Positions 24,696 to 33,106 of a DNA stretch of 43,588 nt are shown here, piece after piece. This stretch comes from Bacteroidales bacterium. Lineage in GTDB: Bacteria; Bacteroidota; Bacteroidia; Bacteroidales; UBA7960. Position 1 is the first letter of the stretch, and every line of letters starts with the position of its first letter. Under the pieces are notes generated by a model. The model was not told the DNA's origin. It did no database searches and saw nothing but the letters and a program-made list of their open reading frames with translations. Location of the stretch: NCBI GenBank assembly GCA_007125585.1, contig SLCY01000086.1, positions 1 to 43,588 of the forward strand, in the 5' to 3' direction. The position numbers and the translations under genes were made by a program.

Positions 24696-26132
24696 ATGAG
24701 AGAAACCAGCATCATTCAGGCCATTAAAAATCAATTTCCCTACCGGCCAACACGAGACCAGGAAGCACTCATCATTGAACTGTCTGCTTTCCTCAGAGAG
24801 GAAGACCCTGCTTCCCTTTTTATCCTGAGAGGCTATGCCGGCACAGGGAAAACGACCATTGTCAGCAGCCTGGTGAAAATGCTCCCCGCCCTAAACACCA
24901 ATGCCGTATTGCTGGCCCCTACCGGGAGGGCTGCAAAGGTGCTCTCCGGATATTCAGGGAAGCCGGCATTCACCATCCATAAAAAAATTTATCGCCTGCA
25001 AACATCGGGCGACGGGTCCTTGCACATCGTGTTGCAGACCAACAAGCATGCCGACACGGTCTTTATCATTGATGAAGCCTCGATGATCCCATGGAGCACA
25101 AACACAGACCAGGGAAGCCTTTTCGGCGGGACCAGCCTTCTTGATGACCTGATAAACTATGTCTACAACCGTAAAAACTGCCGGCTGATCTTTATCGGAG
25201 ACACCGCCCAGCTCCCCCCGGTGATGTCTGCAGAAAGCCCTGCCCTGAACAAAGCCTTCCTTGAAAAACGTTTCCGTGTAAACGTCAGAGAGTACGAACT
25301 GCAGGAGGTGGTCCGCCAGGCCCACGATAGCGGCATTCTTTTCAATGCCACCCTGATCAGGCAAATGGTCCAGAAAATGTCCAATGGCTTCCCTGCATTG
25401 CACCTGGAAGGGTTTCCCGACGTGATAAGGGTGCAGGGCCATGAAGCTGCCGAAGAAGTGGAAAGTGCCTTCCTGGACCATGGAAAGGAGGAAGCACTGA
25501 TGATCTGCCGTTCAAACAAAAGGGCGAATATGTACAATCACCATATCCGCCAAAGAGTGCTTTTTATGGAAGGTGAGATCAATGCAGGCGACTTGCTCAT
25601 GGTTGTCAAAAACAATTACTTCTGGCTTCCGGGCGACCCGGCCGCAGGCTTTATCGCCAACGGCGATATCGTTGAGCTGAAACGGATACGGCGCACAGAA
25701 TCATTATATGGCTTCCGGTTCGCCGATGTTACACTGCGGCTTACTGACTATCCCGACACGCCCGACCTTGACGTAAAACTTTTGCTCGACACCCTCGATG
25801 TGGCAGGGCCGTCACTCTCAAGAGAAGACTCCATCAGGCTGTATGAAGAAATATCCGACGACTACAGAGACATCCCCAACAAAAGGACAAAAATGGCTGC
25901 CATCAGGAACAACCCTTACCTTCATGCATTGCAGGTTAAATACGCCTATGCCATGACCTGTCATAAAGCCCAGGGCGGACAATGGAAACATGTTTTTGTT
26001 GAGATGGGCATTCTGCGCGACAAGACACCAGATACCGAATACATCCGGTGGCTCTACACCGCGATCACAAGAGCCACCAAAAAAGTGTTTTTGTTGAACT
26101 TTACGGATGACTTCTTCCGGCAAAACCCATAA
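24696..26132 (+). CDS. RecD-like ATP-dependent DNA helicase (superfamily 1)
   Basis: 478 residues. A compact RecD/Dda-type SF1 helicase without RecD2's long N-terminal domain, common in Bacteroidota. Seen: Walker A RGYAGTGKTTIVSSL (about residues 44-58), motif Ia LLAPTGRAAKVL, Walker B VFIIDEASM, motif III FIGDTAQLPPV, and the C-terminal UvrD-like motifs YAMTCHKAQGGQWKHVFVEM and WLYTAITRA. It likely unwinds DNA 5'-to-3' during repair or recombination, but I cannot name the pathway. It begins six bases after tamL and is probably co-transcribed with it. Confidence 0.9.
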   Translation: MRETSIIQAIKNQFPYRPTRDQEALIIELSAFLREEDPASLFILRGYAGTGKTTIVSSLVKMLPALNTNAVLLAPTGRAAKVLSGYSGKPAFTIHKKIYRLQTSGDGSLHIVLQTNKHADTVFIIDEASMIPWSTNTDQGSLFGGTSLLDDLINYVYNRKNCRLIFIGDTAQLPPVMSAESPALNKAFLEKRFRVNVREYELQEVVRQAHDSGILFNATLIRQMVQKMSNGFPALHLEGFPDVIRVQGHEAAEEVESAFLDHGKEEALMICRSNKRANMYNHHIRQRVLFMEGEINAGDLLMVVKNNYFWLPGDPAAGFIANGDIVELKRIRRTESLYGFRFADVTLRLTDYPDTPDLDVKLLLDTLDVAGPSLSREDSIRLYEEISDDYRDIPNKRTKMAAIRNNPYLHALQVKYAYAMTCHKAQGGQWKHVFVEMGILRDKTPDTEYIRWLYTAITRATKKVFLLNFTDDFFRQNP

Positions 26133-26191
26133 CAAATTTATTTTTTTAGGTCTTTTAACGAATAAAAGGATACGCTGTTTTAAATAATGAT

Positions 26192-26199
26192 TATTTTTG
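26192..26199 (+). promoter_or_regulatory. Bacteroidota-type -7 box for the DUF4168 gene
   Basis: TATTTTTG matches TAnnTTTG and lies about 50 bases before the chosen start, in the AT-rich gap after the helicase gene. The gap also holds a run of seven T (26140-26147) that could help end the upstream transcript. Confidence 0.45.
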
Positions 26200-26248
26200 C
26201 ACGATATTGATCACAGTTCCAAAACCGAAATTGAGTATGATGAATTGC

Positions 26249-26848
26249 ATGAAGAAAAAAATGTATACGACAACAAAATTCTTTGCGGCATTTCTTGTTG
26301 CCACAGGCCTGCTTTTTAGTTTTCCCGCGAATGTCTCAGCCCAGGAGCCAGAGAAAGAAGAAGAGGAAGACCCATGGGCAGACAAGGATTTTCCATATGA
26401 AGACGAGTTGTTGCTTGCTTTCTTTGACACCAACCAGGAAGTAAGTTCTTTGCAGCGCAGCACCCAGGAAAGGATCGTTGAGGCCGTTGAACAGTATGGT
26501 TTGACAAAAGAGCGTTTTGACCAGATCGGCCGGGCTGTCCAGATTGGTGCTTTGCAAGAAGGGGCCTTTTCCGGTGAAGAGATTGAAGCTTTCAACCAGG
26601 CTGCACCGCAGGTAACTCAAATACAGCGTGAGATGCAGGGGATGGTTCAGGTAATCGTCGAGGACCATGATTTGTCAATGAACAAATATCGTGATATCCT
26701 CAACAGCTTCCGCCAGGACGAAGAGTTAAGGGAATATGTGTCTCATCTTGCCAGGGAGAGAGCCAGGGAGAAAATACTGGAAGAAAGAAGAAGGGAGGCC
26801 AAAAAGAAACTGGAGGAAGAAAAAAGGATGCAGGAGGAAGAAAACTAA
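26249..26848 (+). CDS. Secreted DUF4168-like protein with charged helical tail
   Basis: About 199 residues from MKKKMYTTTKFF; methionines at 26237 and 26240 are possible too. The signal peptide ends at NVSAQ. A run of glutamates (EKEEEEDPWADKD) follows. The middle is helical and matches the DUF4168 pattern: a hydrophobic heptad region, then QVIVEDHDLSMNKYRDILNSF and DEELREYV, where DUF4168 typically reads GLS..Y..I.....D..L. The last 45 residues are almost entirely Arg, Glu and Lys (ARERAREKILEERRREAKKK), a probable single charged helix or coiled coil. Function is unknown. Predicted to be periplasmic. It stands alone, convergent with folC. Confidence 0.7.
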   Translation: MKKKMYTTTKFFAAFLVATGLLFSFPANVSAQEPEKEEEEDPWADKDFPYEDELLLAFFDTNQEVSSLQRSTQERIVEAVEQYGLTKERFDQIGRAVQIGALQEGAFSGEEIEAFNQAAPQVTQIQREMQGMVQVIVEDHDLSMNKYRDILNSFRQDEELREYVSHLARERAREKILEERRREAKKKLEEEKRMQEEEN

Positions 26849-26884
26849 GCAGAGCGCGAGTCCTGCCGGCCCAGGTTCACTGGT

Positions 26885-28180
26885 TCACAGTACTTCTGCA
26901 ACGACGAACGTACTCCCTCCAACAAATATAAGGTCGTTGGCCGACGCATCTTTTTTAGCCGCGTTCAATGCCTCTGCGACACTATCATATACCTTTCCGC
27001 AGAGGCCCCGGATGCTGGCATCCTTTGCCAGCATTTTTGCGTCCAGCCCCCTCGGTACATGAGGTTTGCAAAAATAATAACTTGCCTCTGCAGACAACTG
27101 TTTCAAGATCGCTGCACGGTTTTTGTCATCAACCATCCCGAACACCACCAACAATTTATTGCGGGGTATGCCTGCAAGCTGTTGCATTGCTTGTTTAATG
27201 CCGTCTTCATTATGCCCTGCATCACAGATGATCAGTGGCCGCTTGCCGATCCGTTGCCATCGCCCTTTCAGGCCCGTGTTCTTGACGACATGCAACAGTC
27301 CCCTGCGAATGGCATCATTGCCCACCAACAGTTTTCCCGATCTGTTCAGCACATCGAATGCCGCCAGGACGGTGATCATATTGTCAAGCTGATAAAGTCC
27401 GTGCAGCCCCAGACAATAACCTGACAGATTGCCCCGGTGGAGGGTGCTCACCCATAGACAAGGGGATCCGTTTTTTACTTCCGTCCGGTGATCCATTACC
27501 GCAAAAAGATCGCCGGCCATCGACAGGGGGGCTTTAAGCCGGGCAGCTGTCCTGTCAAACACTTCCTGCACCTCGGGCTGTCGCTTCCCAATGATCACAG
27601 GCACCCCGGGCTTGATGATCCCTGCCTTCTCCTTTGCAATAAGAGGCAGTTCGTGCCCCAGGAACTGCGCATGGTCATATCCGATATTGGTGATCACCGA
27701 CAACTCAGGCGTGATGATATTCGACGAGTCAAGCCGGCCACCCATTCCCGTTTCAATCACCGCAATATCTGTCTTTTGCCTCGCAAACCAGTCGAAGGTC
27801 ATGGCCATCGTCATCTCGAAGAAGGATGGTTTGATTCTTTCAAAAAGCGTTTTGTGTTCACTCACAAAACGGATCACTTCACTTTTGGGGATGAGGTCTC
27901 CGTTGACCTTGATCCGTTCCCTGAAGTCTTTGAGATGGGGAGATGTTGCCAGCCCGGTCTTATATCCTTGTTCCTGCATTACCGATGCCATCATGTGGGC
28001 CACTGACCCTTTGCCGTTGGTCCCGGCAATATGGATGCTTCGAAAACTTTTTTCCGGATGACCGAGGTGATGACTCAGTGCAAGAATGTTGTCGAGGCTT
28101 GCTTTATAGGCTGCAGGGCCGATGCGCTGAAACATGGGCAATTGACTATACAGATAGTCAAGGGTTTCCTGGTAGCTCAT
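26885..28180 (-). CDS. folC: Bifunctional folylpolyglutamate/dihydrofolate synthase FolC
   Basis: 431 residues, normal for FolC. It adds glutamate to dihydropteroate and to folates in the cytoplasm. Seen: an N-terminal helix YQETLDYLYSQLPMFQRIG, the P-loop AGTNGKGSVAHMMASVM (about 51-67), GLATSPHLKDFRERI, IAVIETGMGGRLDSSNI, the lysine-containing loop FLGHELPLIAKEKAGIIKPG, and DAGHNEDGIKQAMQQL in the C-terminal domain. The start codon directly follows the tonB stop (TAG ATG), so it is read as the last gene of the exbB-exbD-tonB-folC operon, an order often seen in Bacteroidota. Confidence 0.95.
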   Translation of the reverse strand: MSYQETLDYLYSQLPMFQRIGPAAYKASLDNILALSHHLGHPEKSFRSIHIAGTNGKGSVAHMMASVMQEQGYKTGLATSPHLKDFRERIKVNGDLIPKSEVIRFVSEHKTLFERIKPSFFEMTMAMTFDWFARQKTDIAVIETGMGGRLDSSNIITPELSVITNIGYDHAQFLGHELPLIAKEKAGIIKPGVPVIIGKRQPEVQEVFDRTAARLKAPLSMAGDLFAVMDHRTEVKNGSPCLWVSTLHRGNLSGYCLGLHGLYQLDNMITVLAAFDVLNRSGKLLVGNDAIRRGLLHVVKNTGLKGRWQRIGKRPLIICDAGHNEDGIKQAMQQLAGIPRNKLLVVFGMVDDKNRAAILKQLSAEASYYFCKPHVPRGLDAKMLAKDASIRGLCGKVYDSVAEALNAAKKDASANDLIFVGGSTFVVAEVL

Positions 28181-28999
28181 CTAGTTGAGACGGATAAAGT
28201 TGTAGGTGATGGTGCCTGTTTGTTCTTCCGGGGCATCGGCCTGGAGGTCAAAGCGTGCTCTGCGGGCCGCCTCTTCGGCCAGGCGGTGCAATGTCTGGTT
28301 GGTAGTGGTTGTCCCACGGCCCCCGGCAGAAGCTCTGATCACCTGCCCGCGCCTGTTCACGGTGATACGGACCACCACCCTCCCGGTGGCCTGGGTGGTG
28401 TAGTCGGGGAGCGGCAGATAATTGGCCTGGCGGCCATCGAGGCTGTATTCAATGCCATCGCCCGGTCCTGTTCCCTCAAAGTCTTCTGCATCGGTAGCCC
28501 CCTCAGGCCTGCCTTCATCACCGCGCTCCTCCGCTTCGCCCTGGTCCTGCCGGTCAGTGCTTCTTTGGTCGCGACCGGGAAACAATGCCCGGGGATCCAC
28601 CTCAGGCAGAGGCTCCTCTTCCGGCTCCTCCTCGGCAGCTTCTTCAGGCTCAGGGGCCGGATCGGGGATCTCCGCTTCAGGTTGCTCCTGCTCTTCCTGT
28701 TGCTCAGCAGCTTCATCGGGCAAGGGCACAGACTCTTCTGTATCCTGGGTGACCACCTCCTCGGGATCCGCTTCAGGCAGCGAAGTCGCCGGACGTGGCT
28801 CAGGCGGCGGGGCAGCCAGCGGCTGCCGTTCACCTACCCCCTCTTCCGTATAACCCAACATAACAAGCACCCCGTGCTCCTCCGGCAAAGGCAATGGTGT
28901 AGACAACCCAAACAAAAGAAAGCTCACCAGCAGCACGGCATGAAAAACCACGGTGCCGGCAAATGCACGGGACTTGTCTTTTTTGCTGAACGATTCCAT
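28181..28999 (-). CDS. TonB-family energy transducer with acidic spacer
   Basis: 272 residues. TonB links the ExbB/ExbD motor in the inner membrane to outer-membrane receptors. One N-terminal membrane helix follows a basic stretch (SKKDKSR, then VVFHAVLLVSFLLFGL). The periplasmic spacer (about residues 50-165) is rich in Glu, Pro and Asp with very little Lys, unlike the Lys-Pro spacer of E. coli TonB. The C-terminal domain contains YTTQATGRVVVRITVNRRGQ and ends in GTITYNFIRLN, the TonB beta-alpha-beta fold. The start overlaps the exbD stop by one base (TAATG). Bacteroidota usually carry several TonBs, so the partner receptors are unknown. Confidence 0.88.
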   Translation of the reverse strand: MESFSKKDKSRAFAGTVVFHAVLLVSFLLFGLSTPLPLPEEHGVLVMLGYTEEGVGERQPLAAPPPEPRPATSLPEADPEEVVTQDTEESVPLPDEAAEQQEEQEQPEAEIPDPAPEPEEAAEEEPEEEPLPEVDPRALFPGRDQRSTDRQDQGEAEERGDEGRPEGATDAEDFEGTGPGDGIEYSLDGRQANYLPLPDYTTQATGRVVVRITVNRRGQVIRASAGGRGTTTTNQTLHRLAEEAARRARFDLQADAPEEQTGTITYNFIRLN

Positions 29000-29412
29000 T
29001 ACCTGCGTGGTTGTGTTGCCAGGATAACCCTGTGTTTTACCTGGTGCCTGCTGTTGATGTTTTCTACTACGTCAATAACATTTACAACGAACTGAACAGG
29101 GACTGTATGATCAGCCCTGAGGACAACGGTGCCGTCCTGCAAACCGCCCAACACGTCAATCAAACCCTCCTGGAGTCCATCAATATCAACAGGCTGGTCC
29201 TCCAAAAACAATTGTCGTTCCGCATTGATGTGAACATTTACTGTTTGCGGGACCATGGTCCTGCTGTCGCTCGAAGGCAGGAGCAGGTTGATGGCGCTGG
29301 GGGCCACAAGGGTCGAGGTGAGCATAAAAAAGATCAGCAACAGGAATACAAGGTCAGACATGGAAACCATGCTGAACTGTAAGTTGCGTGTATTTCTTGC
29401 TTTGATTGCCAT
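28999..29412 (-). CDS. exbD: ExbD/TolR family biopolymer transport protein
   Basis: About 137 residues from MAIKARNTRN; a TTG 24 bases upstream (29436), preceded by AGGAG, would add eight residues. ExbD supplies the proton-path aspartate for TonB energisation. Here it is the Asp in MVSMSDLVFLLLIFFMLTST, the single membrane helix. The periplasmic part contains LPSSDSRTM, NVHINAERQLFLEDQPVD and VVLRADHTVPVQFVVNVIDV, typical of the family. It sits between exbB and tonB. The last residues read VKHRVILATQPRR. Confidence 0.92.
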   Translation of the reverse strand: MAIKARNTRNLQFSMVSMSDLVFLLLIFFMLTSTLVAPSAINLLLPSSDSRTMVPQTVNVHINAERQLFLEDQPVDIDGLQEGLIDVLGGLQDGTVVLRADHTVPVQFVVNVIDVVENINSRHQVKHRVILATQPRR

Positions 29413-29471
29413 GGTATACTGATTTGTTTTTTCCAAAAACCCCCATCTCCTTAAACACCATCAGGCAGCCA

Positions 29472-30182
29472 TTAAGATGCCGGCTCGTGCAACAGGTCCA
29501 TAAACTCAGTGGCGCGGGCCTCCAGCATGAAGACCACTTTCTCTATGCGGGCCACGAGGATATTGTAACAGATGAAAGCAATGATACCTACTGTCAGGCC
29601 GGTGATCGTGGTGATCATGGCTTCATAGATCCCACCCGCCAACAGGCTGATGTCAATATTCGGGCCGGCCATGGACATGTTGTAAAAGGCACGGACCATC
29701 CCCATGACAGTGCCCAGAAAGCCGAGCATCGGCGCAGCTCCCGCTACGGTAGCCAAAACCGCAATGTTCTTTTCCAGCTTGGCAATCTCCAGCTTGCCGA
29801 CATTCTCAATGGCAGCATTTATATCGCCAAGCGGACGACCAATACGAACAATGCCCTTGGCAATCATTCGCGCTATGGGCGACTGGTTGTTGCGGCACAA
29901 CGATTTGGCCGAATCTATCCGGCCGTTATGTATGAAATCGCGGATGTTGTTCATGAAATTGATCTCTTCATTGGAAGCACGGCTGATGGCAAAATACCGC
30001 TCAATAAAGATGTATATTGCCACAATGGAAAGAACCGCCAGGGGAATCATCACAATGCCCCCTTTGAGGGCAAGGCTCCAAAAAGTCATGGTCTCATGCT
30101 CCGCACCAGGCACCTGGGCAAGGGTGTCAGCAAGCTCTACCTGAGCTCCGTTCTGAACCTGAAATAACAAGGAAAGTAACAT
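29472..30182 (-). CDS. exbB: ExbB/TolQ family proton channel protein (MotA/TolQ/ExbB)
   Basis: 236 residues, the typical length. ExbB forms the pentameric inner-membrane channel that drives TonB. The N-terminus has a hydrophobic leader (MLLSLLFQVQNG) and then a first helix GGIVMIPLAVLSIVAIYIFIERYF. A cytoplasmic loop contains PIARMIAKGIVRIGRP. Two C-terminal helices contain AVLATVAGAAPMLGFLGTVMGM and AMITTITGLTVGIIAFICYN, which are the family signatures, including the conserved Thr/Gly pore residues. First gene of the four-gene operon, with a good -7 box about 70 bases upstream. Confidence 0.94.
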   Translation of the reverse strand: MLLSLLFQVQNGAQVELADTLAQVPGAEHETMTFWSLALKGGIVMIPLAVLSIVAIYIFIERYFAISRASNEEINFMNNIRDFIHNGRIDSAKSLCRNNQSPIARMIAKGIVRIGRPLGDINAAIENVGKLEIAKLEKNIAVLATVAGAAPMLGFLGTVMGMVRAFYNMSMAGPNIDISLLAGGIYEAMITTITGLTVGIIAFICYNILVARIEKVVFMLEARATEFMDLLHEPAS

Positions 30183-30251
30183 CGGCAGTTAAATTACTGA
30201 ATTGTTTTATAGTGTAATAACTGAAGTGAAAAACTTTTATTTTATCCAGGA

Positions 30252-30259
30252 CAAAGATA
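30252..30259 (-). promoter_or_regulatory. Bacteroidota-type -7 box for exbB-exbD-tonB-folC
   Basis: The minus strand reads TATCTTTG (TAnnTTTG), about 70 bases before the exbB ATG. It lies in a 190-base divergent gap (30183-30372) shared with gap. Confidence 0.5.
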
Positions 30260-30328
30260 CATGAACTTTTTTTATTCGATAATCCAAACAGCCAAAAGCC
30301 AACCATTAACCATTTGAGCATTATTTAC

Positions 30329-30336
30329 TATCTTTA
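30329..30336 (+). promoter_or_regulatory. Likely -7 box for gap
   Basis: TATCTTTA matches TAnnTTT and misses only the last G. It lies about 36 bases before the ATG at 30373. A TTTG at 30313-30316 is nearby, but the 12-base spacing is shorter than the expected 19. Confidence 0.4.
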
Positions 30337-30372
30337 CACTCCTTTATTTCAAAAATTAAAAATGTAGTGATT

Positions 30373-31377
30373 ATGAAGAAGATTAAAGTAGCGATCAATG
30401 GATTTGGCCGTATTGGCCGGTTGACACTAAAGGCTGTCATGGATAGGGAAAACGTTGAGGTCATTGCCGTAAATGATCTGACAGATAGTAACACCCTGGC
30501 GCATTTGCTGAAATATGATTCCGTTCACGGGAAATTTCCCGGTGAGGTGTTTGCCAGGGGCAATGAGCTGGTCGTTAACGGCAAAAACATTAAAGTGTAT
30601 GATAAGAAAGACCCGTCAGATCTTCCATGGAAAGAGCTGGGCATTGACGTTGTTGTTGAGTCAACAGGTGTTTTTCGTGACAGGAAGAATATAAGCAAGC
30701 ATTTGCAGGCCGGAGCCAGGAAGGTCGTTCTTTGTGTGCCTTCCAAGTCGGCAGATGATGTGGATGCAACCGTGGTGCTGGGTGTGAACGACCATGATCT
30801 GAAACCGGACCATCAGATATTCTCCAACGCATCATGCACTACCAATTGCCTGGCGCCGGTGGCAAAGGTATTGAACGACAACTTTGGCATCAAGCAAGGG
30901 CTGATGAATACCATCCACTCCTATACCAATGATCAGATCATTCTTGACGCGCCACACAAAGACCTGCGTCGTGCACGTGCCGCAGCAATGTCCATCATCC
31001 CAACAACAACAGGGGCGGCAAAAGCTGTAGGACTGGTGATCCCGGAACTGAAAGGCAAAATGGATGGCTTCGCAATGCGCGTCCCCACACCCGATGGCTC
31101 TGTGGTAGACCTGACCTGCGAACTGGCAAAAGAGGTGACCAGGGATGACATCAACAATGCGATGAAAAAAGCAGCCGAAGGACCGATGAAAGGTATCATG
31201 GAGTTCTGCGATGAACCCATCGTTTCAGCCGACATCATCGGCAACAAACACTCCTCCATCGTTGACTCCCTGTTGACACAGGTGATCAATGGCAGATTCA
31301 TCAAAGTGGTTTCCTGGTATGACAATGAATACGGGTACGCCTGCCGCGTGGCCGACATGATAGGAAAGATCGCATGA
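30373..31377 (+). CDS. gap: Glyceraldehyde-3-phosphate dehydrogenase (type I)
   Basis: 334 residues. It oxidises glyceraldehyde-3-phosphate to 1,3-bisphosphoglycerate with NAD and phosphate. The N-terminal Rossmann motif is VAINGFGRIGRLTLKAV. The catalytic cysteine lies in NASCTTNCLAPVAKVL, with the general-base histidine in TIHSYTNDQ. RRARAAAMSIIPTTTGAAKAV and VSWYDNEYGYACRVADMI are standard. VNDLTDSNTLAHLLKYDSVHG near the cofactor site suggests NAD preference. A GTG two codons earlier (30367) is in frame, but the ATG gives the canonical MKKIKVAING. Single-gene transcript followed by a strong hairpin. Confidence 0.97.
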   Translation: MKKIKVAINGFGRIGRLTLKAVMDRENVEVIAVNDLTDSNTLAHLLKYDSVHGKFPGEVFARGNELVVNGKNIKVYDKKDPSDLPWKELGIDVVVESTGVFRDRKNISKHLQAGARKVVLCVPSKSADDVDATVVLGVNDHDLKPDHQIFSNASCTTNCLAPVAKVLNDNFGIKQGLMNTIHSYTNDQIILDAPHKDLRRARAAAMSIIPTTTGAAKAVGLVIPELKGKMDGFAMRVPTPDGSVVDLTCELAKEVTRDDINNAMKKAAEGPMKGIMEFCDEPIVSADIIGNKHSSIVDSLLTQVINGRFIKVVSWYDNEYGYACRVADMIGKIA

Positions 31378-31380
31378 TGC

Positions 31381-31407
31381 CCTTTGTGTGAATGATCCAC
31401 ACAAAGG
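31381..31407 (+). terminator. Ten-base perfect hairpin after gap
   Basis: CCTTTGTGTG and CACACAAAGG pair perfectly around a seven-base loop, four bases after the gap stop codon. No T-tract follows, so it may protect the 3' end of an abundant mRNA more than terminate it. The rest of the gap to 31531 holds nothing that I recognise. Confidence 0.6.
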
Positions 31408-31531
31408 ATACCTGTTCAGGGTTTGGTGTTCACTATTTTGTGTTCCGGCAAAGTCTTCCGGAAACATATCATACGGATCGCTGAACCCTGAACTGATTAA
31501 ACAAACCCGCCTGCTGCAACATGATCAACCC

Positions 31532-32098
31532 CTAACCCCTGAACCTTTGTTCAAAGCGCCGGTAGCTGCGGAAAAACTTCTTTCTCTTTTCGGAATCGAA
31601 CAGCAGGTTGAATTGCATCGGGAACGCCTTCCATCCCAAATGCTTGTAATCCACAATGACTGGTTTCCACGTCTTCTCCGTCAATCTTTGGACGAAGATA
31701 TTTGTCCCCACCTGAAAGGTGTCAAAAAACCATATTTTGTTCTTGTCGAGCAACCGGACAATGTTTTCCACATCATCCCAGAATGCCTCATTGGCAATCT
31801 TCCCATAATCCCTGACAGGTTTCGAGTGGATACCGTCATGGTCGAGCGGCCTGGCCGTCAACAGATATTCCCTTTTGGCATCCAGAATGGGATTAAAATA
31901 GGGTTTTAGCTCTTCAGGCAAATTGTTATAAGTATTCAGCTCTTCCTGGTTCATCCGGCGACGCAGCACAATCACCTGAAGGCGCTGCAGAAAGCCAAGG
32001 CCGGGCTTAAGACGCTTGATACACAATCCCGGCTCGCCCTTGACAGCAAAACACTCACGGAAATTACCCTCGCCAATTTTTTCTGCCAGCTCAAACAT
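31532..32098 (-). CDS. YrbL-like (PhoP-regulatory-network) kinase-fold protein
   Basis: 188 residues, close to the roughly 200 of E. coli YrbL. The family has a reduced protein-kinase-like fold and an unclear biochemical role. Seen: a glycine-rich opening KIGEGNFRECFAV followed by GLCIKRLKPG, where the lysine takes the place of the ATP-contacting lysine; then EELNTYNNL, and near the end the acidic motif PVIVDYKHLGW. The catalytic HRD loop of true kinases is not evident: the region reads LDKNKIWFFDTFQVGTNIFV, comparable to YrbL's loop ending in N-I. It is transcribed alone, convergent with gap and divergent from the peptidase E gene. Identification is by pattern only. Confidence 0.6.
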   Translation of the reverse strand: MFELAEKIGEGNFRECFAVKGEPGLCIKRLKPGLGFLQRLQVIVLRRRMNQEELNTYNNLPEELKPYFNPILDAKREYLLTARPLDHDGIHSKPVRDYGKIANEAFWDDVENIVRLLDKNKIWFFDTFQVGTNIFVQRLTEKTWKPVIVDYKHLGWKAFPMQFNLLFDSEKRKKFFRSYRRFEQRFRG

Positions 32099-32229
32099 GC
32101 TTGAACTCCCTCTTGGTTTGAAAGATCAAAAATAATGTTTTTCTCCGGTTTGCTGATTGACACAAAACCTCAATCCGTTATCCTTTGAGAAAAACCACCG
32201 GATTTGCACCACCATCAACAAATTTTATT

Positions 32230-32248
32230 ATAACTTTGAAAAAGTTAT
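32230..32248. promoter_or_regulatory. Perfect inverted repeat overlapping a -7 box upstream of the peptidase E gene
   Basis: ATAACTTT-GAA-AAAGTTAT is a perfect eight-base inverted repeat. Its left arm contains TAACTTTG (32231-32238), an exact TAnnTTTG box. A repressor bound here would cover the transcription start. The ATG at 32376 would follow a leader of about 130 bases with no evident ORF. Confidence 0.45.
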
Positions 32249-32375
32249 GGCGGGTCATTCTGCGAAAAGATGAATAGCCCGTGTGTTTTTCAGATTGAAC
32301 CCATGGCACATTAATCCACATTGGTTTGGCAACAACCATTCGGGCAGATTTCAAATCATTAAATATTTCATCATC

Positions 32376-33086
32376 ATGGCCAAGAGACTGTTACTGATCA
32401 GCAATTCAACAAATTACGGAGAAGAATATTTGGAATACACGAAGCCGCACATCAAAAGCTTTCTTGGTGACACGGTCAGGGAAGTATTGTTCGTTCCTTA
32501 TGCCGGTGTTACCATGTCGTATGATGAATATGCCGTCAAGGTAGAAAACGTGTTCATGAAACTGGGATACGGACTTCTTTCCGTTCACCGGGCAAAAGAC
32601 CCTGTTGCAGCCGTTGAGGGAGCCGAAGCAATCGTTATTGGTGGTGGCAACACCTTTCATTTGGTGCACATGATGCATGAAACAGGGTTGATGGATCCCA
32701 TCCGTAAAAAGGCTGAATCGGGCACTCCCTTCATTGGATGGAGTGCAGGCAGCAATGTTGCATGTCCATCGATGAAAACCACCAACGACATGCCCATCGT
32801 CGAGCCGGCCAGTTTTGATACCCTCGGACTGGTGCCTTTCCAGATCAACCCGCATTACACCGATGCCATCATCCCCAACCACAATGGCGAAACCAGGGAA
32901 GAACGCATCCGCGAGTTCCTGGTGGCAAACCCGGAAACAATCGTTGTGGGAATCAAAGAAGGGTGTATTCTGCGCATTGAAGGAGATGAGATCAACCATA
33001 TCGGTTCGAAAACAATAAAGGTGTTCCGCAAGGATCAACCCACACTGGAGTATGATAAGAATGCCAGCCTCGACTTCCTTCCGTAA
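32376..33086 (+). CDS. pepE: Dipeptidase E (peptidase family S51)
   Basis: 236 residues. PepE hydrolyses dipeptides with N-terminal aspartate (Asp-X) in the cytoplasm. The start MAKRLLLISNSTNYGEEYL matches family N-termini; the 31 upstream in-frame residues do not. Seen: FVPYAGVTMSYDEYA, IVIGGGNTFHLVHMM, and the nucleophile elbow GWSAGSNVACP with the catalytic Ser. PFQINPHYTDAIIP and GIKEGCILRIEG follow, where the His of NPHY is the likely catalytic partner. It precedes the DUF4831 lipoprotein gene by 20 bases and is probably in one transcript with it. Confidence 0.93.
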   Translation: MAKRLLLISNSTNYGEEYLEYTKPHIKSFLGDTVREVLFVPYAGVTMSYDEYAVKVENVFMKLGYGLLSVHRAKDPVAAVEGAEAIVIGGGNTFHLVHMMHETGLMDPIRKKAESGTPFIGWSAGSNVACPSMKTTNDMPIVEPASFDTLGLVPFQINPHYTDAIIPNHNGETREERIREFLVANPETIVVGIKEGCILRIEGDEINHIGSKTIKVFRKDQPTLEYDKNASLDFLP

Positions 33087-33106
33087 CATGATAAAATAAA
33101 CACCCC

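Noticed and set aside
28031-29095. 354-codon plus-strand frame over tonB
   Set aside because: It arises from the low-complexity acidic spacer of tonB read on the other strand (runs of Leu, Arg and Ser) and is not a gene.
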